Of a stretch of DNA of 64,000 nucleotides, positions 25,327 through 34,693 are shown in pieces. Numbering within the stretch: position 1 is the first letter of the stretch; each line of letters opens with the position of its first letter. This stretch comes from Planctomycetota bacterium (GTDB lineage: Bacteria; Planctomycetota; Phycisphaerae; Phycisphaerales; SM1A02), in assembly GCA_022574595.1 (NCBI GenBank), contig JACZRS010000001.1, forward strand, positions 434,001 to 498,000, in the 5' to 3' direction. Made by a program: the position numbers and the translations under genes. Under the pieces are notes generated by a model, which was given only the letters and a program-made list of their open reading frames with translations, ran no database searches and was not told the DNA's origin.

Positions 25327-27091
25327 GCGAATGTTATTTGTATGTACCTCAGCGACTATGCTATTTATTACGCTAATAGGATGGATCGTTGCGAGTAGTG
25401 CAGCAAGCAAAGCCGCGCCGCCACAACGATCGGAATTTGCACAACAAGTCGATCTGACGCCACTTAAGAGTGTCGCTGTTTACGATCAAGGTATGCTTAA
25501 GAGCTTCGATTCCTTTGCAAGTTCAATGATGCAGCTTATATCAGGTCCACACGCAATCAACGGCCACACCGATGCCTTTGCATACCTGGACATAATGCTC
25601 CGCCCCCAAGTGTATGAAGATGTGGATGCGATTTACGTAAAGAACAAGCCCATGCGTGGCGAGATAGCAGATGCGCTTGGTAGATCGCTTGATGAAACCC
25701 TACCAACCGGCCAACTGACAGATAACCAAAAAGAGATACGCACATCGATCGAGCATCGCTTACAACGGCTTACGAAGACTGGCTTAGTCTCATCACGAAT
25801 GTTGTTTGATACCAAAGTGCAGAGTTTGCTTGATGAGAAAGCTAGAGATCTGATGCGAACAGCAAATGCGGTTCAGCAAATTCGAATCGGTCTCTTCGTT
25901 ATGCAGGCACAAGAGCTAGCAGGCAATCTGCGTATTATTCCGCCACCGGGAACTGGCACTGATATACCTTGGCTAACTGTAGATAGTTTTCTTGCAACAC
26001 ATGCACATGAGGCTTCAGACCAAGGCGAAAAACTACATACGCAAATGCAAGAAGCATGGATGAATTTAAGCCAAAATTGGCAAGGCCAGGATGTAGCTGC
26101 AACAAATGAAGCGGTAGCTCAGCTTGCATCTCTCCTGCCTCAAATTAATCCTGGTTTATATCCGCAGCAGGAAAAACTCTCTTGGGAAAGTTGGTATTTC
26201 TCTGCTAAGAACATGACCTGGGTATGGATGATCTATCTTCTAGCAATCGTATTTTTACTTATGGGTGTTGCCTACAAGTGGAATACTTCTAGATGGATAG
26301 GATTCAGCGTATTTGCCTTGGCCTTCGCTTTTCAAACTGCAGCTATCGCACTTCGTTGGTACGTTTCAGGGCGTTGGCCTAACTCAAATATGTTTGAAGC
26401 GGTAACAACTTCCGCATGGTTCGGCGGATGCGTCGCTGTAATACTAGAAATCATAGCACGAAGATCAGCAATGCGCGGTTTATTCTCGCTAAGCAGCGCT
26501 GTTGGCTCAATGGTAGCTTTGATGTGTGCCCACTTTATGCCTGTGCAGCTTAACCCCAACATATCAAACATGATGCCCGTCTTGCACGATGTATGGCTAT
26601 ACATTCATACAAACGTCATCATCTTCAGCTATCTTCTCATAACTATGGCTGCGGTTATTGCCTTCCTATACCTAATATACCGTTTAGGTGGCGGTAAACC
26701 TGACTATGTGCGCGTTGGTGGGGCCGGCTCAATGATTATCAAATCGCCAAATGGTGATTCTTACCTTGCAGATGCTAAATCTTCTGCGGGGCAAATTTTG
26801 GACGGCGCAACCATGGTATTGATGGAGTTAGCTTTCATATTGCTATGGACTGGGCTGGTTATGGGCGCCATCTGGGCCGATCATTCCTGGGGTCGGCCAT
26901 GGGGCTGGGATCCCAAAGAAGTCTTTGCGCTTAATACCTTCATCATACTGGCGCTACTAGTTCATGTTCGAATGAAGGTAAAAGACAAGGGACTTTGGAC
27001 AGCTCTGCTTGCAATTACCGGCTGCGCTGTAATGCTCTTTAACTGGATCGCAATAAACTTCCTCATAGTCGGCTTACATTCGTATGCATGA
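25319..27091 (+). CDS. ccsA: CcsA/ResC-like cytochrome c biogenesis protein with large N-terminal extension
   Basis: A 590-residue haem-handling membrane protein. The C-terminal half (about residues 300-590) has at least seven helices and the tryptophan-rich WWD motif WADHSWGRPWGWDPKE, with His residues in nearby loops (LHDVWLYIHTN, ALLVHVRMK) that could ligate haem. The N-terminal half is unusual. After a signal-anchor (about 5-27), roughly 260 soluble residues (about 35-295) precede the first CcsA helix, including LTPLKSVAVYDQGMLKSFDS. Ordinary CcsA proteins are about half this length and lack that domain. It overlaps resB by eight bases. Together they form a two-gene System II unit. Confidence 0.88.
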   Translation: MTKRMLFVCTSATMLFITLIGWIVASSAASKAAPPQRSEFAQQVDLTPLKSVAVYDQGMLKSFDSFASSMMQLISGPHAINGHTDAFAYLDIMLRPQVYEDVDAIYVKNKPMRGEIADALGRSLDETLPTGQLTDNQKEIRTSIEHRLQRLTKTGLVSSRMLFDTKVQSLLDEKARDLMRTANAVQQIRIGLFVMQAQELAGNLRIIPPPGTGTDIPWLTVDSFLATHAHEASDQGEKLHTQMQEAWMNLSQNWQGQDVAATNEAVAQLASLLPQINPGLYPQQEKLSWESWYFSAKNMTWVWMIYLLAIVFLLMGVAYKWNTSRWIGFSVFALAFAFQTAAIALRWYVSGRWPNSNMFEAVTTSAWFGGCVAVILEIIARRSAMRGLFSLSSAVGSMVALMCAHFMPVQLNPNISNMMPVLHDVWLYIHTNVIIFSYLLITMAAVIAFLYLIYRLGGGKPDYVRVGGAGSMIIKSPNGDSYLADAKSSAGQILDGATMVLMELAFILLWTGLVMGAIWADHSWGRPWGWDPKEVFALNTFIILALLVHVRMKVKDKGLWTALLAITGCAVMLFNWIAINFLIVGLHSYA

Positions 27092-27097
27092 GGAAAG

Positions 27098-27282
27098 CGG
27101 TCAGCGGTCAGTGATCAGCTATCAGCTATCAGTTTTTCTTATCCCCTCTCCCCCTGGGAGAGGGCTAGGGTGAGGGTCTTCTCTTATCTTCTTCTTGTCT
27201 TCTTCTCTTCCCCTGATTCCCGACTCCTGATTTCTGACTCCTTTTCCACCACGCAGCGGGTCAAGCCCGCCGGCTAAACGGG
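27098..27282. repeat. Cluster of dispersed repeats downstream of ccsA
   Basis: Four elements lie in a row. The first is a GGTCAG/ATCAGCT-type short tandem (27098-27132). Then comes a palindromic CCTCTCCC...GGGAGAGG element followed by CTAGGGTGAGGGTC (27141-27178), then a pyrimidine-rich CCTGATTCC/ACTCCTGA tract (27207-27243). The last is a reverse-oriented member of the GTTTAGCC hairpin family (27249-27282). Each type recurs in other intergenic gaps. The rest of the 225-base gap to thpR holds no gene. Confidence 0.75.
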
Positions 27283-27316
27283 TCCTTACCCGATACCACG
27301 ACGCCTTCTTCACCCC

Positions 27317-27886
27317 ATGTCTCGCCCTCAAAAAAATTTGCGTTTATTCATAGCAGCCTATCCACCTCTTGAAATTACAAAAAAACTTTCAAGCGCGCTT
27401 AACAATTTACAATTACCCGAATATCGAGCTGTTATAGCTGTGCAGGTGCATTTGACAATTCAGTTCATTGGCGATGTGCCAACGAAAAAACTCGATGAAA
27501 CAATCGAATCTGTAGAGCGAGCAGCTTCAGGGCTTAGAGCATTTGATCTTAATGTTAAGGGATTGATCACTCTTCCAGTTAGAGGCCCAACTAGACTTAT
27601 CGCAGCCGAGACTGATTGTCCTTCAACGCTGAAGGAATTACATCGGCGTTTAGTTACGCGACTTGCTCGATCACCTCGCCAGAAAACATCAGACCGATTT
27701 CTGCCTCACCTGACTCTGTGCCGGTTTAGAAATCCCGACAAAGATGTCAGCATGAATAGCCCGCTTGATGTACCGGCCTTTGCAGTTGAGCAAATAGCCT
27801 TGATGCGTAGTACCCTAAGTAATGAAGGTGCTAAGCATCATGAGATTGCAGCCATTAAACTGTTGCGCAATAAATCAGATGCATAG
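27317..27886 (+). CDS. thpR: RNA 2',3'-cyclic phosphodiesterase (2H family)
   Basis: A 189-residue 2H phosphoesterase, formerly called 2'-5' RNA ligase. It opens 2',3'-cyclic phosphates on RNA ends. The two catalytic HxT motifs are visible as HLTIQF (about residues 50-55) and HLTLCRF (about 134-140). The N-terminus LRLFIAAYPP is typical of the family. Cytosolic. It is followed after 30 bases by a 2-hydroxyacid dehydrogenase gene. Confidence 0.9.
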   Translation: MSRPQKNLRLFIAAYPPLEITKKLSSALNNLQLPEYRAVIAVQVHLTIQFIGDVPTKKLDETIESVERAASGLRAFDLNVKGLITLPVRGPTRLIAAETDCPSTLKELHRRLVTRLARSPRQKTSDRFLPHLTLCRFRNPDKDVSMNSPLDVPAFAVEQIALMRSTLSNEGAKHHEIAAIKLLRNKSDA

Positions 27887-27916
27887 TGTACAGTAGAGTT
27901 TACAGCGGAGGTTATT

Positions 27917-28867
27917 TTGGCAGATCAGCACATAGTTGTGCAAAGCGAACATCTTTCCCGGCCAGCTTCTAAGTGGCTGGCGGATCGTTGCAAGTTGGTG
28001 GTGTGTTCTCATGATGCTCCAGAGTTTTTCGATTCAATATCCAATGCAGTTGGGCTTGTAGTTCGTACCTACACCATCGTTGATCAAAAGCTTTTAGATG
28101 CTGCGCCAAATTTAAAAGTCATAGGCCGAGCTGGTGCGGGTCTTGATAATATTGACCTGGCTGCTTGTCGCAATCGCAATATCCAAGTTGTCTACACACC
28201 CGATGCAAATACACAGGCTGTGGTGGAATACGTAATTACGCTTCTAAGTAATGCGCTTCGGCCAAGGGCAATTCTTTCATCTTCAATTGATATCAATGAT
28301 TGGAAATATCTGCGCGCACAAACCTGCGCAAAGCGTCAACTTAGCGATCTAACTCTAGGAATTCTCGGTTTAGGGAGAATTGGCAAACGACTCGCAGAAG
28401 TTGCAACAGCGATTGGCTGTACGGTTATCTATAACGATCTAATAGATATTCCAAGCGATCAGCGCTTCAGCGCTGATCCCGTTTCGTTAGAGCAGCTTTT
28501 TAATGATGCAGATGTAGTAAGCATTCACATTGATGGGCGAGCAAGCAATGATAAGTTTGTAAGCTCAGCTTTGATTAAACGAATGAAAGCGGATGTGGTT
28601 TTCATAAATACCAGCCGTGGCTTTGTTATTGATACTCTAACCTTGGCAAAGTTTCTTCGGGATCATCCACAAGCGTTAGCTTTGATTGATGTTCACGAAC
28701 CTGAACCGTTTGGTTCGGATTATCCGCTTTTAGGTTTATCCAACGCCAAGCTATATCCACATCTCGCCAGCCGCACCCAAGCAGCCATGGAAAATATGAG
28801 CTGGGTGGTGAATGATGTTGTAAAGGTGTTGGAGGGATCGCATCCACAATTTCCTGCACCGCTATGA
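27917..28867 (+). CDS. D-isomer-specific 2-hydroxyacid dehydrogenase (SerA-like)
   Basis: A 316-residue NAD-dependent dehydrogenase resembling 3-phosphoglycerate dehydrogenase. The catalytic N-terminal half contains LKVIGRAGAGLDNIDL. The NAD-binding motif is LGILGLGRIGKRLAE (about residues 150-164). The catalytic Arg is in INTSRGFVID, the Glu in DVHEPEP and the His in YPHLASRTQ. It lacks the C-terminal ACT domain of long SerA proteins. A TTG start is used: GCGGAGG at 27905-27911 is well placed, and no ATG is available nearby. The substrate (3-phosphoglycerate, glyoxylate or another) cannot be fixed. The enolase gene follows 59 bases later, so glycolytic or serine metabolism is plausible. Confidence 0.85.
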   Translation: MADQHIVVQSEHLSRPASKWLADRCKLVVCSHDAPEFFDSISNAVGLVVRTYTIVDQKLLDAAPNLKVIGRAGAGLDNIDLAACRNRNIQVVYTPDANTQAVVEYVITLLSNALRPRAILSSSIDINDWKYLRAQTCAKRQLSDLTLGILGLGRIGKRLAEVATAIGCTVIYNDLIDIPSDQRFSADPVSLEQLFNDADVVSIHIDGRASNDKFVSSALIKRMKADVVFINTSRGFVIDTLTLAKFLRDHPQALALIDVHEPEPFGSDYPLLGLSNAKLYPHLASRTQAAMENMSWVVNDVVKVLEGSHPQFPAPL

Positions 28868-28881
28868 TAGCTGCAAAGTAA

Positions 28882-30228
<1,347 letters not shown>

Positions 30229-30232
30229 ATAA

Positions 30233-30263
30233 CCGTTTAGCCGTAGGGCTTGACCCTACGTGG
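30233..30263. repeat. GTTTAGCC hairpin repeat after eno
   Basis: CGTAGGG, loop CTTGA, CCCTACG (30242-30260) form a perfect seven-pair stem preceded by CCGTTTAGC and followed by TGG. Near-identical copies are at 31513-31543 and 33517-33545. It might act as a terminator but lacks a T-tract. Confidence 0.8.
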
Positions 30264-30355
30264 GATGTGGAAGTATATACATCGCACTTGGCACTTAAAA
30301 AGAGAAAACTCTTGCATTACTAGGTGCTAGCTGTAAAATGAAGATCGACTTTATT

Positions 30356-30361
30356 GAGGAG
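30356..30361 (+). promoter_or_regulatory. Ribosome binding site of the dockerin esterase gene
   Basis: GAGGAG six bases before the ATG at 30368 selects this start over the in-frame ATG at 30338 and leaves a clean signal peptide. Confidence 0.65.
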
Positions 30362-30367
30362 AAAGCA

Positions 30368-31432
30368 ATGGATATAAATGCAAGGATCAGCAGCAGCAGC
30401 TTTATTGTGTACGCGCTTCTAATATGGTTGTTTTGTCCGCTGCAAGCTGCTGTTGCGGGTGATATATTTATTGATCTAGGACGCGGACCGATACAAGTTT
30501 ATGTGCCTTCTTCCTATGATCCGGAAGTATCTACACCAATGGTTATGTTGCTTCATGGTTATGGCTCTTCAGGTCAGGAACAGGAAGACTATGTGCAGTT
30601 CGCACCGATCGCAGATGAACTCGGAATCATCTATCTGCACCCAGATGGTTTGACAGATCTGTTAGGCAACCGATATTGGAACGCTACTGATGCCTGCTGC
30701 GATGCATTTAACGCTAACCCTGATGATTCGGGGTATTTGCGAGCATTGATCGAAGAAGTACGCGCGCAACTTAATGTTGATGATCGACGGGTATATGTCG
30801 GCGGTGCTTCCAACGGCGGGTTCATGACATACAGAATGGCGTGCGATCACAGCGACATTATCGCAGCGGTGGTGAATATCGTAGGTGCAACCTATCTTGA
30901 CCCAGCGGACTGTACGCCTGCAGAACCAGTACACATATTGCATATTCACGGCACAGCTGATGAAACCATATTCTATGGCGGCGGCTGTCTGATTAGCTGC
31001 TACCCCGGGGCTGTTCAATCCGTTGAAACATGGGCTGCGTACGATGGATGCGATATCGTCGGAGACGATTCAGCAAAGCCTATTGATATAGATGCAGGTA
31101 TCCCAGGTAACGAAACGTTGATTACAACGTACAACACAAATTGCCAACCAGGCGGGTCTGTAGAACTCTGGACAGTTGTTGGTGGCTCGCACAACCTCAA
31201 TATAGTTGATGATTTTGCCTATATAGTTGCTACGTATTTACTCGCTCACCCCAAACCCAGTCAAGTAGTAGGCGATTTGGATGGCGATGGCGTAGTGAGC
31301 ACGACCGATTTGCTCATCTTGTTTTCCTTGTGGGGGCTATGCGACAATTGCAATGACTGCCCTGCCGACCTGGATGACGACTGCACTGTAGGAGTATCTG
31401 ATCTGCTGACTCTATTCGCCAACTGGGGATAA
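30368..31432 (+). CDS. Secreted PHB-depolymerase/feruloyl-esterase-like hydrolase with dockerin domain
   Basis: A 354-residue exported esterase of the LpqC/PHB depolymerase group (COG3509-like). Signal peptide at about residues 12-35. The hydrolase begins at PIQVYVPSSYDPE. VMLLHGYGSSGQEQED is the oxyanion strand and GGASNGGFMTYRMACDHSD holds the nucleophile Ser. The catalytic Asp is probably in HIHGTADETIFYGGG and the His in VGGSHNLN. Cys pairs (DACCDAFN, CTPAE, CLISC) suggest disulfides. The last 60 residues are a dockerin-like domain with two Ca loops (DLDGDGVVSTTDLL and DLDDDCTVGVSDLL). GAGGAG (30356-30361) fixes the start. It probably degrades a polyester or esterified polysaccharide outside the cell. 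Confidence 0.88.
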   Translation: MDINARISSSSFIVYALLIWLFCPLQAAVAGDIFIDLGRGPIQVYVPSSYDPEVSTPMVMLLHGYGSSGQEQEDYVQFAPIADELGIIYLHPDGLTDLLGNRYWNATDACCDAFNANPDDSGYLRALIEEVRAQLNVDDRRVYVGGASNGGFMTYRMACDHSDIIAAVVNIVGATYLDPADCTPAEPVHILHIHGTADETIFYGGGCLISCYPGAVQSVETWAAYDGCDIVGDDSAKPIDIDAGIPGNETLITTYNTNCQPGGSVELWTVVGGSHNLNIVDDFAYIVATYLLAHPKPSQVVGDLDGDGVVSTTDLLILFSLWGLCDNCNDCPADLDDDCTVGVSDLLTLFANWG

Positions 31433-31441
31433 ATATTACAC

Positions 31442-31543
31442 CGACGCCAACGGATAGCAATCCGTGGGGTTTCTTGAATATGGCATCAAGGCTCATGGCA
31501 TCGAGTAAAGACCCGTTTAGCCCTAGGGCTTGACCCTACGTGG
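31442..31543. repeat. Two dispersed repeats between esterase and AsmA-like genes
   Basis: A CGGATAGCAATCCG element (31442-31472) is followed by a partial GGCATCAAGGCTCATGGCAT repeat and then a GTTTAGCC...TAGGGCTTGACCCTA hairpin (31513-31543). The first is a reverse-complement relative of the element at 3003-3032. Both copies have a GGCATCAAG-type word beside them. Confidence 0.75.
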
Positions 31544-31629
31544 TTGTGGCAGTTGCGTCCATTTTAGCTGCAGCTCACTCTATATGATACAATGCACATC
31601 CATTGAATATCTATAGAGAGAACTAACCA

Positions 31630-33477
31630 ATGATTACAAGAAAAATCAGCAAACTAATTCGCGGCAACACCACGCCCATGCAAATCATGCTTGCAACAAT
31701 CCTCGGCTCAATGCTCGGATTTATACCAAGCTTCGCGCAAGGTGCAGGATTGGTTGTGCTGCTCGTAATATTATTAGTAATCTTAAACGCAAATCTATTC
31801 GTAGCAACAATGACAGGCTTAGCTGCAAAAGCGATTTCACTAGCATTATTACCCGTGACGTTTCTTGTAGGTCGAGCCCTACTTGATGGGCCAACACAAC
31901 CGCTATTTAAAGCAATGATAAACGCACCGGTGCTAGCGTTATTCGGCTTAGAGTATTACGTAACCACAGGCGGAATAGTGATGGGCGCACTTGTCGGCAT
32001 AGTAGCAGGCATCCTGCTCAAGCGAAGCCTCAGCGGTTTCCGCAAACAAATGGCCAAGCTCGAAGAGGGTTCGCCGAAGTTTACGCAAATCACTAGTACC
32101 TGGTGGGCTAAGCTTTTGATATTCGTTTTTATTGGTAAAGGACATGGCAAACAAACCTATCAGGAGTTGCTTGATCGCAAAGCTGGTAATCCTATCCGCC
32201 CGGTAGGAGTAGTTGTTGCGGTAATGCTGATTGCGTTATGTGTCGTAGCATTGCAGTTCGCGCGCGGACCGATCTTTATGAATATGCTGCGAAGTTCGCT
32301 TGAACGTGCCAACGGCGCAACCGTGGATATGCAGGATGCCAAGCTTGATATTGCTGAGGGGAAGTTAGAGATAACCGGCTTTGCCATGGCTGACCCCAAT
32401 AACCTTCAAACTGATCTGCTGCGTGCAACTAGAATTGAAGCGGATATCAGTGGCGCAGATTTACTGAGAAAACGCATCGCGATTGATCGCCTGGTAATGG
32501 TTGATGCATCGCATGGTGAAAAGCGTGCAACGCCGGGCAACATCGTTGGTAAAGCCCCTACGCCTCCTGATTCCGATGTAGATGAGGGTGATGAAACTTC
32601 CGGGGGGCTTGAAGACTACATTCAAAAAGCTCAGCAGTGGAAGCAGCGACTAGCACAAATTCGTAAGTGGCTAGAAAAAATGTCTGGCCCGGGCGATGCT
32701 GATGATGAAACGCAAGATGAAACACTTAAAGAAAGACTAGCGAGACAAATAGCTGAACAAGGTTATTCACGCGTGCAAGCGGATCATCTAATAGATGGCA
32801 GCCCAACGTTCAGCATTTACGAACTGATCGCAAAAGGAGTCACTACCCCAAGATTGGAAAATGAAACGCTGGAAATCCTTGGCACAAATTTATCAACCCA
32901 TCCACACCTATTAGATAAAGCTCCAACACTAACAATTAAATCAAGCAGCAAGACTATCGAAGTAGATATAAAGCTGCCCGGCGGAGAGGTTGTTAAAGGC
33001 ACGCTATTAGTTTCATTATCAAATCTATCCGCAGATAAAATCGCACAAGAACTAATTTTCGCAGGTACGCCTTTGATGAAAGGCGGAACCATTGATGTAC
33101 TAGCAAAAGGTTCCTGGTCGCGAGGTGCTGGCGGAACTATTGACTTGCCTCTCACCACAACCATAAGGAACACCAAGCTTTCAATCGCTGGCCGCGGTGA
33201 AGTGGATATCAAGGAATTAATAATACCTATCGCGGTAAGTGGAACGCTTGATAATCCACGTATAACAATTGAAGAAAAAGCTTTAACAGATGCGTTAGTA
33301 AAAGCGGGCGCATCAAAGCTTACTGCTGAGCTAAAAGGAAAACTCGATGATAAGTTAAAGGATTCAGGCATCAAACTGCCGGGAGATTTAGGTAAAGACC
33401 TCGAAGGAGCAGGGGACGCATTCAAAAAAGGCCTGGGCGGATTGTTCGGCGGCGGCAAGAAAGATAAAGATGATTAA
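31630..33477 (+). CDS. Membrane protein with TIGR03546/DUF2062-like N-terminus and AsmA-like C-terminal region
   Basis: A 615-residue envelope protein. The N-terminal 150 residues have three or four helices and a segment TPMQIMLATILGSMLGFIPS that resembles the TIGR03546/DUF2062 family. Another transmembrane helix (about 195-215) precedes a soluble part. That part (about 225-290, then 400-560) has the repeated beta pattern of AsmA/TIGR03545-type proteins: VDMQDAKLDIAEGKLEITGF and TKISGADLLRK-like strands, plus late LKGKLDDKLKDSGIKLPGDL helices. In other bacteria I recall these two families as neighbouring genes. Here they appear fused; the family names come from memory. An acidic coiled-coil linker (about 325-380) joins the halves. 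Possibly involved in lipid transport or outer-membrane biogenesis. Confidence 0.6.
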   Translation: MITRKISKLIRGNTTPMQIMLATILGSMLGFIPSFAQGAGLVVLLVILLVILNANLFVATMTGLAAKAISLALLPVTFLVGRALLDGPTQPLFKAMINAPVLALFGLEYYVTTGGIVMGALVGIVAGILLKRSLSGFRKQMAKLEEGSPKFTQITSTWWAKLLIFVFIGKGHGKQTYQELLDRKAGNPIRPVGVVVAVMLIALCVVALQFARGPIFMNMLRSSLERANGATVDMQDAKLDIAEGKLEITGFAMADPNNLQTDLLRATRIEADISGADLLRKRIAIDRLVMVDASHGEKRATPGNIVGKAPTPPDSDVDEGDETSGGLEDYIQKAQQWKQRLAQIRKWLEKMSGPGDADDETQDETLKERLARQIAEQGYSRVQADHLIDGSPTFSIYELIAKGVTTPRLENETLEILGTNLSTHPHLLDKAPTLTIKSSSKTIEVDIKLPGGEVVKGTLLVSLSNLSADKIAQELIFAGTPLMKGGTIDVLAKGSWSRGAGGTIDLPLTTTIRNTKLSIAGRGEVDIKELIIPIAVSGTLDNPRITIEEKALTDALVKAGASKLTAELKGKLDDKLKDSGIKLPGDLGKDLEGAGDAFKKGLGGLFGGGKKDKDD

Positions 33478-33516
33478 AGATAGGCATTAAGGCATCGTGG
33501 CATCGTGGGAAGACTC

Positions 33517-33713
33517 GTTTAGCCGTAGGGCTTGACCCTACGTGGAGGTGGAAGAAGGTTTCAGGAGTCAGGAATCAGGGGTCAGGGGAAGAAAATTAAG
33601 AAAACGTCGAAACGTCGAAATATTTAGCCGCGGGGCTTGCCCCGCGATCTTTGAGGAAAGAGAAAAAAGATAAGACCCTCACCCCTAGCCCCTCTCCCAA
33701 GGGGAGAGGGGGA
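33517..33713. repeat. Cluster of dispersed repeats between AsmA-like and OppB genes
   Basis: It contains five elements: a GTTTAGCCGTAGGGCTTGACCC hairpin (33517-33545), a CAGGAGTCAGGAATCAGG tract (33560-33587), an ACGTCGAAACGTCGAAA tandem (33602-33619), a TTTAGCCGCGGGGCTTGCCCC hairpin (33622-33647) and a CCCTCTCCC/GGGGAGAGGG palindrome (33674-33713). This is the densest such cluster in the window, lying between the 3' ends of convergent genes. No gene is present in the 262-base gap. Confidence 0.8.
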
Positions 33714-33739
33714 CATGAAGAAGACAAGAATAAGAATTT

Positions 33740-34693
33740 TTATGCTAATTTTATTCGGGGGTCTACCCAGCGGTAGAGTACATCCACGATTAAGTTAAAC
33801 ATGATCAGCATGGTTGAGTAAACCAGCACAACTCCCATGATGAGAGTTAGGTCCTTGCTTAGAACTGCGTGCACGAAATGGGTTCCTATTCCGGGCACTG
33901 CGAAGACTTTTTCGACTACAAATGAACCGGTCATGGCCATGGCCGCTGCCGGGCCTAAATAACTAAGTACGGGCAGGAACGCATTTTTCAGTGCATGTCT
34001 TAGCACTACTGCGCGCTGGGAAACACCTTTAGCGCGGGCTGTGCGCACATAATCTGAGCCAAGCTCTTCGATCATTCCAAAACGTGTTAAGCGCGCAATA
34101 TAAGCAGCAAAAGGAAGCGCTAGTGTAATTGCCGGGAGAATTATGTGCGAAATTGACCCCCAACCACCAATCGGAACGAGTTTCAGCCACACGCCAAAAA
34201 CTACTAGTAATGCAGTACCAATCACAAATGAAGGGAGGCTGATTCCAATTAGTGCAACAAGTAGAGTAAGAAAGTCCTTTGCAGACCCTGGTTTTACCCC
34301 ACCAATTACTCCTGCTGTGATTCCAATGGCGCAGGCAAGCAAAATCGCAATCAAACCAAGAGCAATTGAAACCGGCAGGCCTGCTGCGAGAATTTCGTTT
34401 ACCGTCCAATCCTGATGCGTCAAGCTAGGCCCGAGATCAAAAGGCCGATCGTTATTTCCCATCACCCAACTTACCCCACTGGCTTTACCCAGGTAATCCC
34501 AATAAAAGTTCCAGGGATTATCCAGCTTATATTGTTCGAGCATCGCCTGCATGATCTCAGGCGGGGGGCGTCGCCCTTCAGGATTTTCTAATGGATTACC
34601 AGGAATCAACCAAGCTAAACAAAACGTGATGGTATATACCACAAATATAATGAGAGGCAATTGAATCAGTCTGCGAACGATCAATCCTATCAT
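33740..34693 (-). CDS. oppB: Peptide/nickel-type ABC transporter permease (OppB/DppB-like)
   Basis: A 317-residue inner-membrane permease. It begins with the family N-terminus IVRRLIQLPLIIFVVYTITF and LIPGNPL, has about six helices, and carries the EAA-type loop that contacts the ATPase (DYVRTARAKGVSQRAVVLRH, about residues 205-225). The C-terminal signature SFVVEKVFAVPGIG is intact. It overlaps the upstream substrate-binding-protein gene by four bases (ATGA). The genes for the second permease (OppC) and ATPases (OppD/F) are not downstream, where a repeat cluster and a convergent gene lie. They must be elsewhere or absent. Confidence 0.93.
   Translation of the reverse strand: MIGLIVRRLIQLPLIIFVVYTITFCLAWLIPGNPLENPEGRRPPPEIMQAMLEQYKLDNPWNFYWDYLGKASGVSWVMGNNDRPFDLGPSLTHQDWTVNEILAAGLPVSIALGLIAILLACAIGITAGVIGGVKPGSAKDFLTLLVALIGISLPSFVIGTALLVVFGVWLKLVPIGGWGSISHIILPAITLALPFAAYIARLTRFGMIEELGSDYVRTARAKGVSQRAVVLRHALKNAFLPVLSYLGPAAAMAMTGSFVVEKVFAVPGIGTHFVHAVLSKDLTLIMGVVLVYSTMLIMFNLIVDVLYRWVDPRIKLA

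Noticed and set aside
27122-27331. Minus-strand 69-codon frame overlapping the repeat cluster
   Set aside because: Its translation contains PHPSPLPGGEG, the product of the dispersed repeat. It has no ribosome binding site and no domain.
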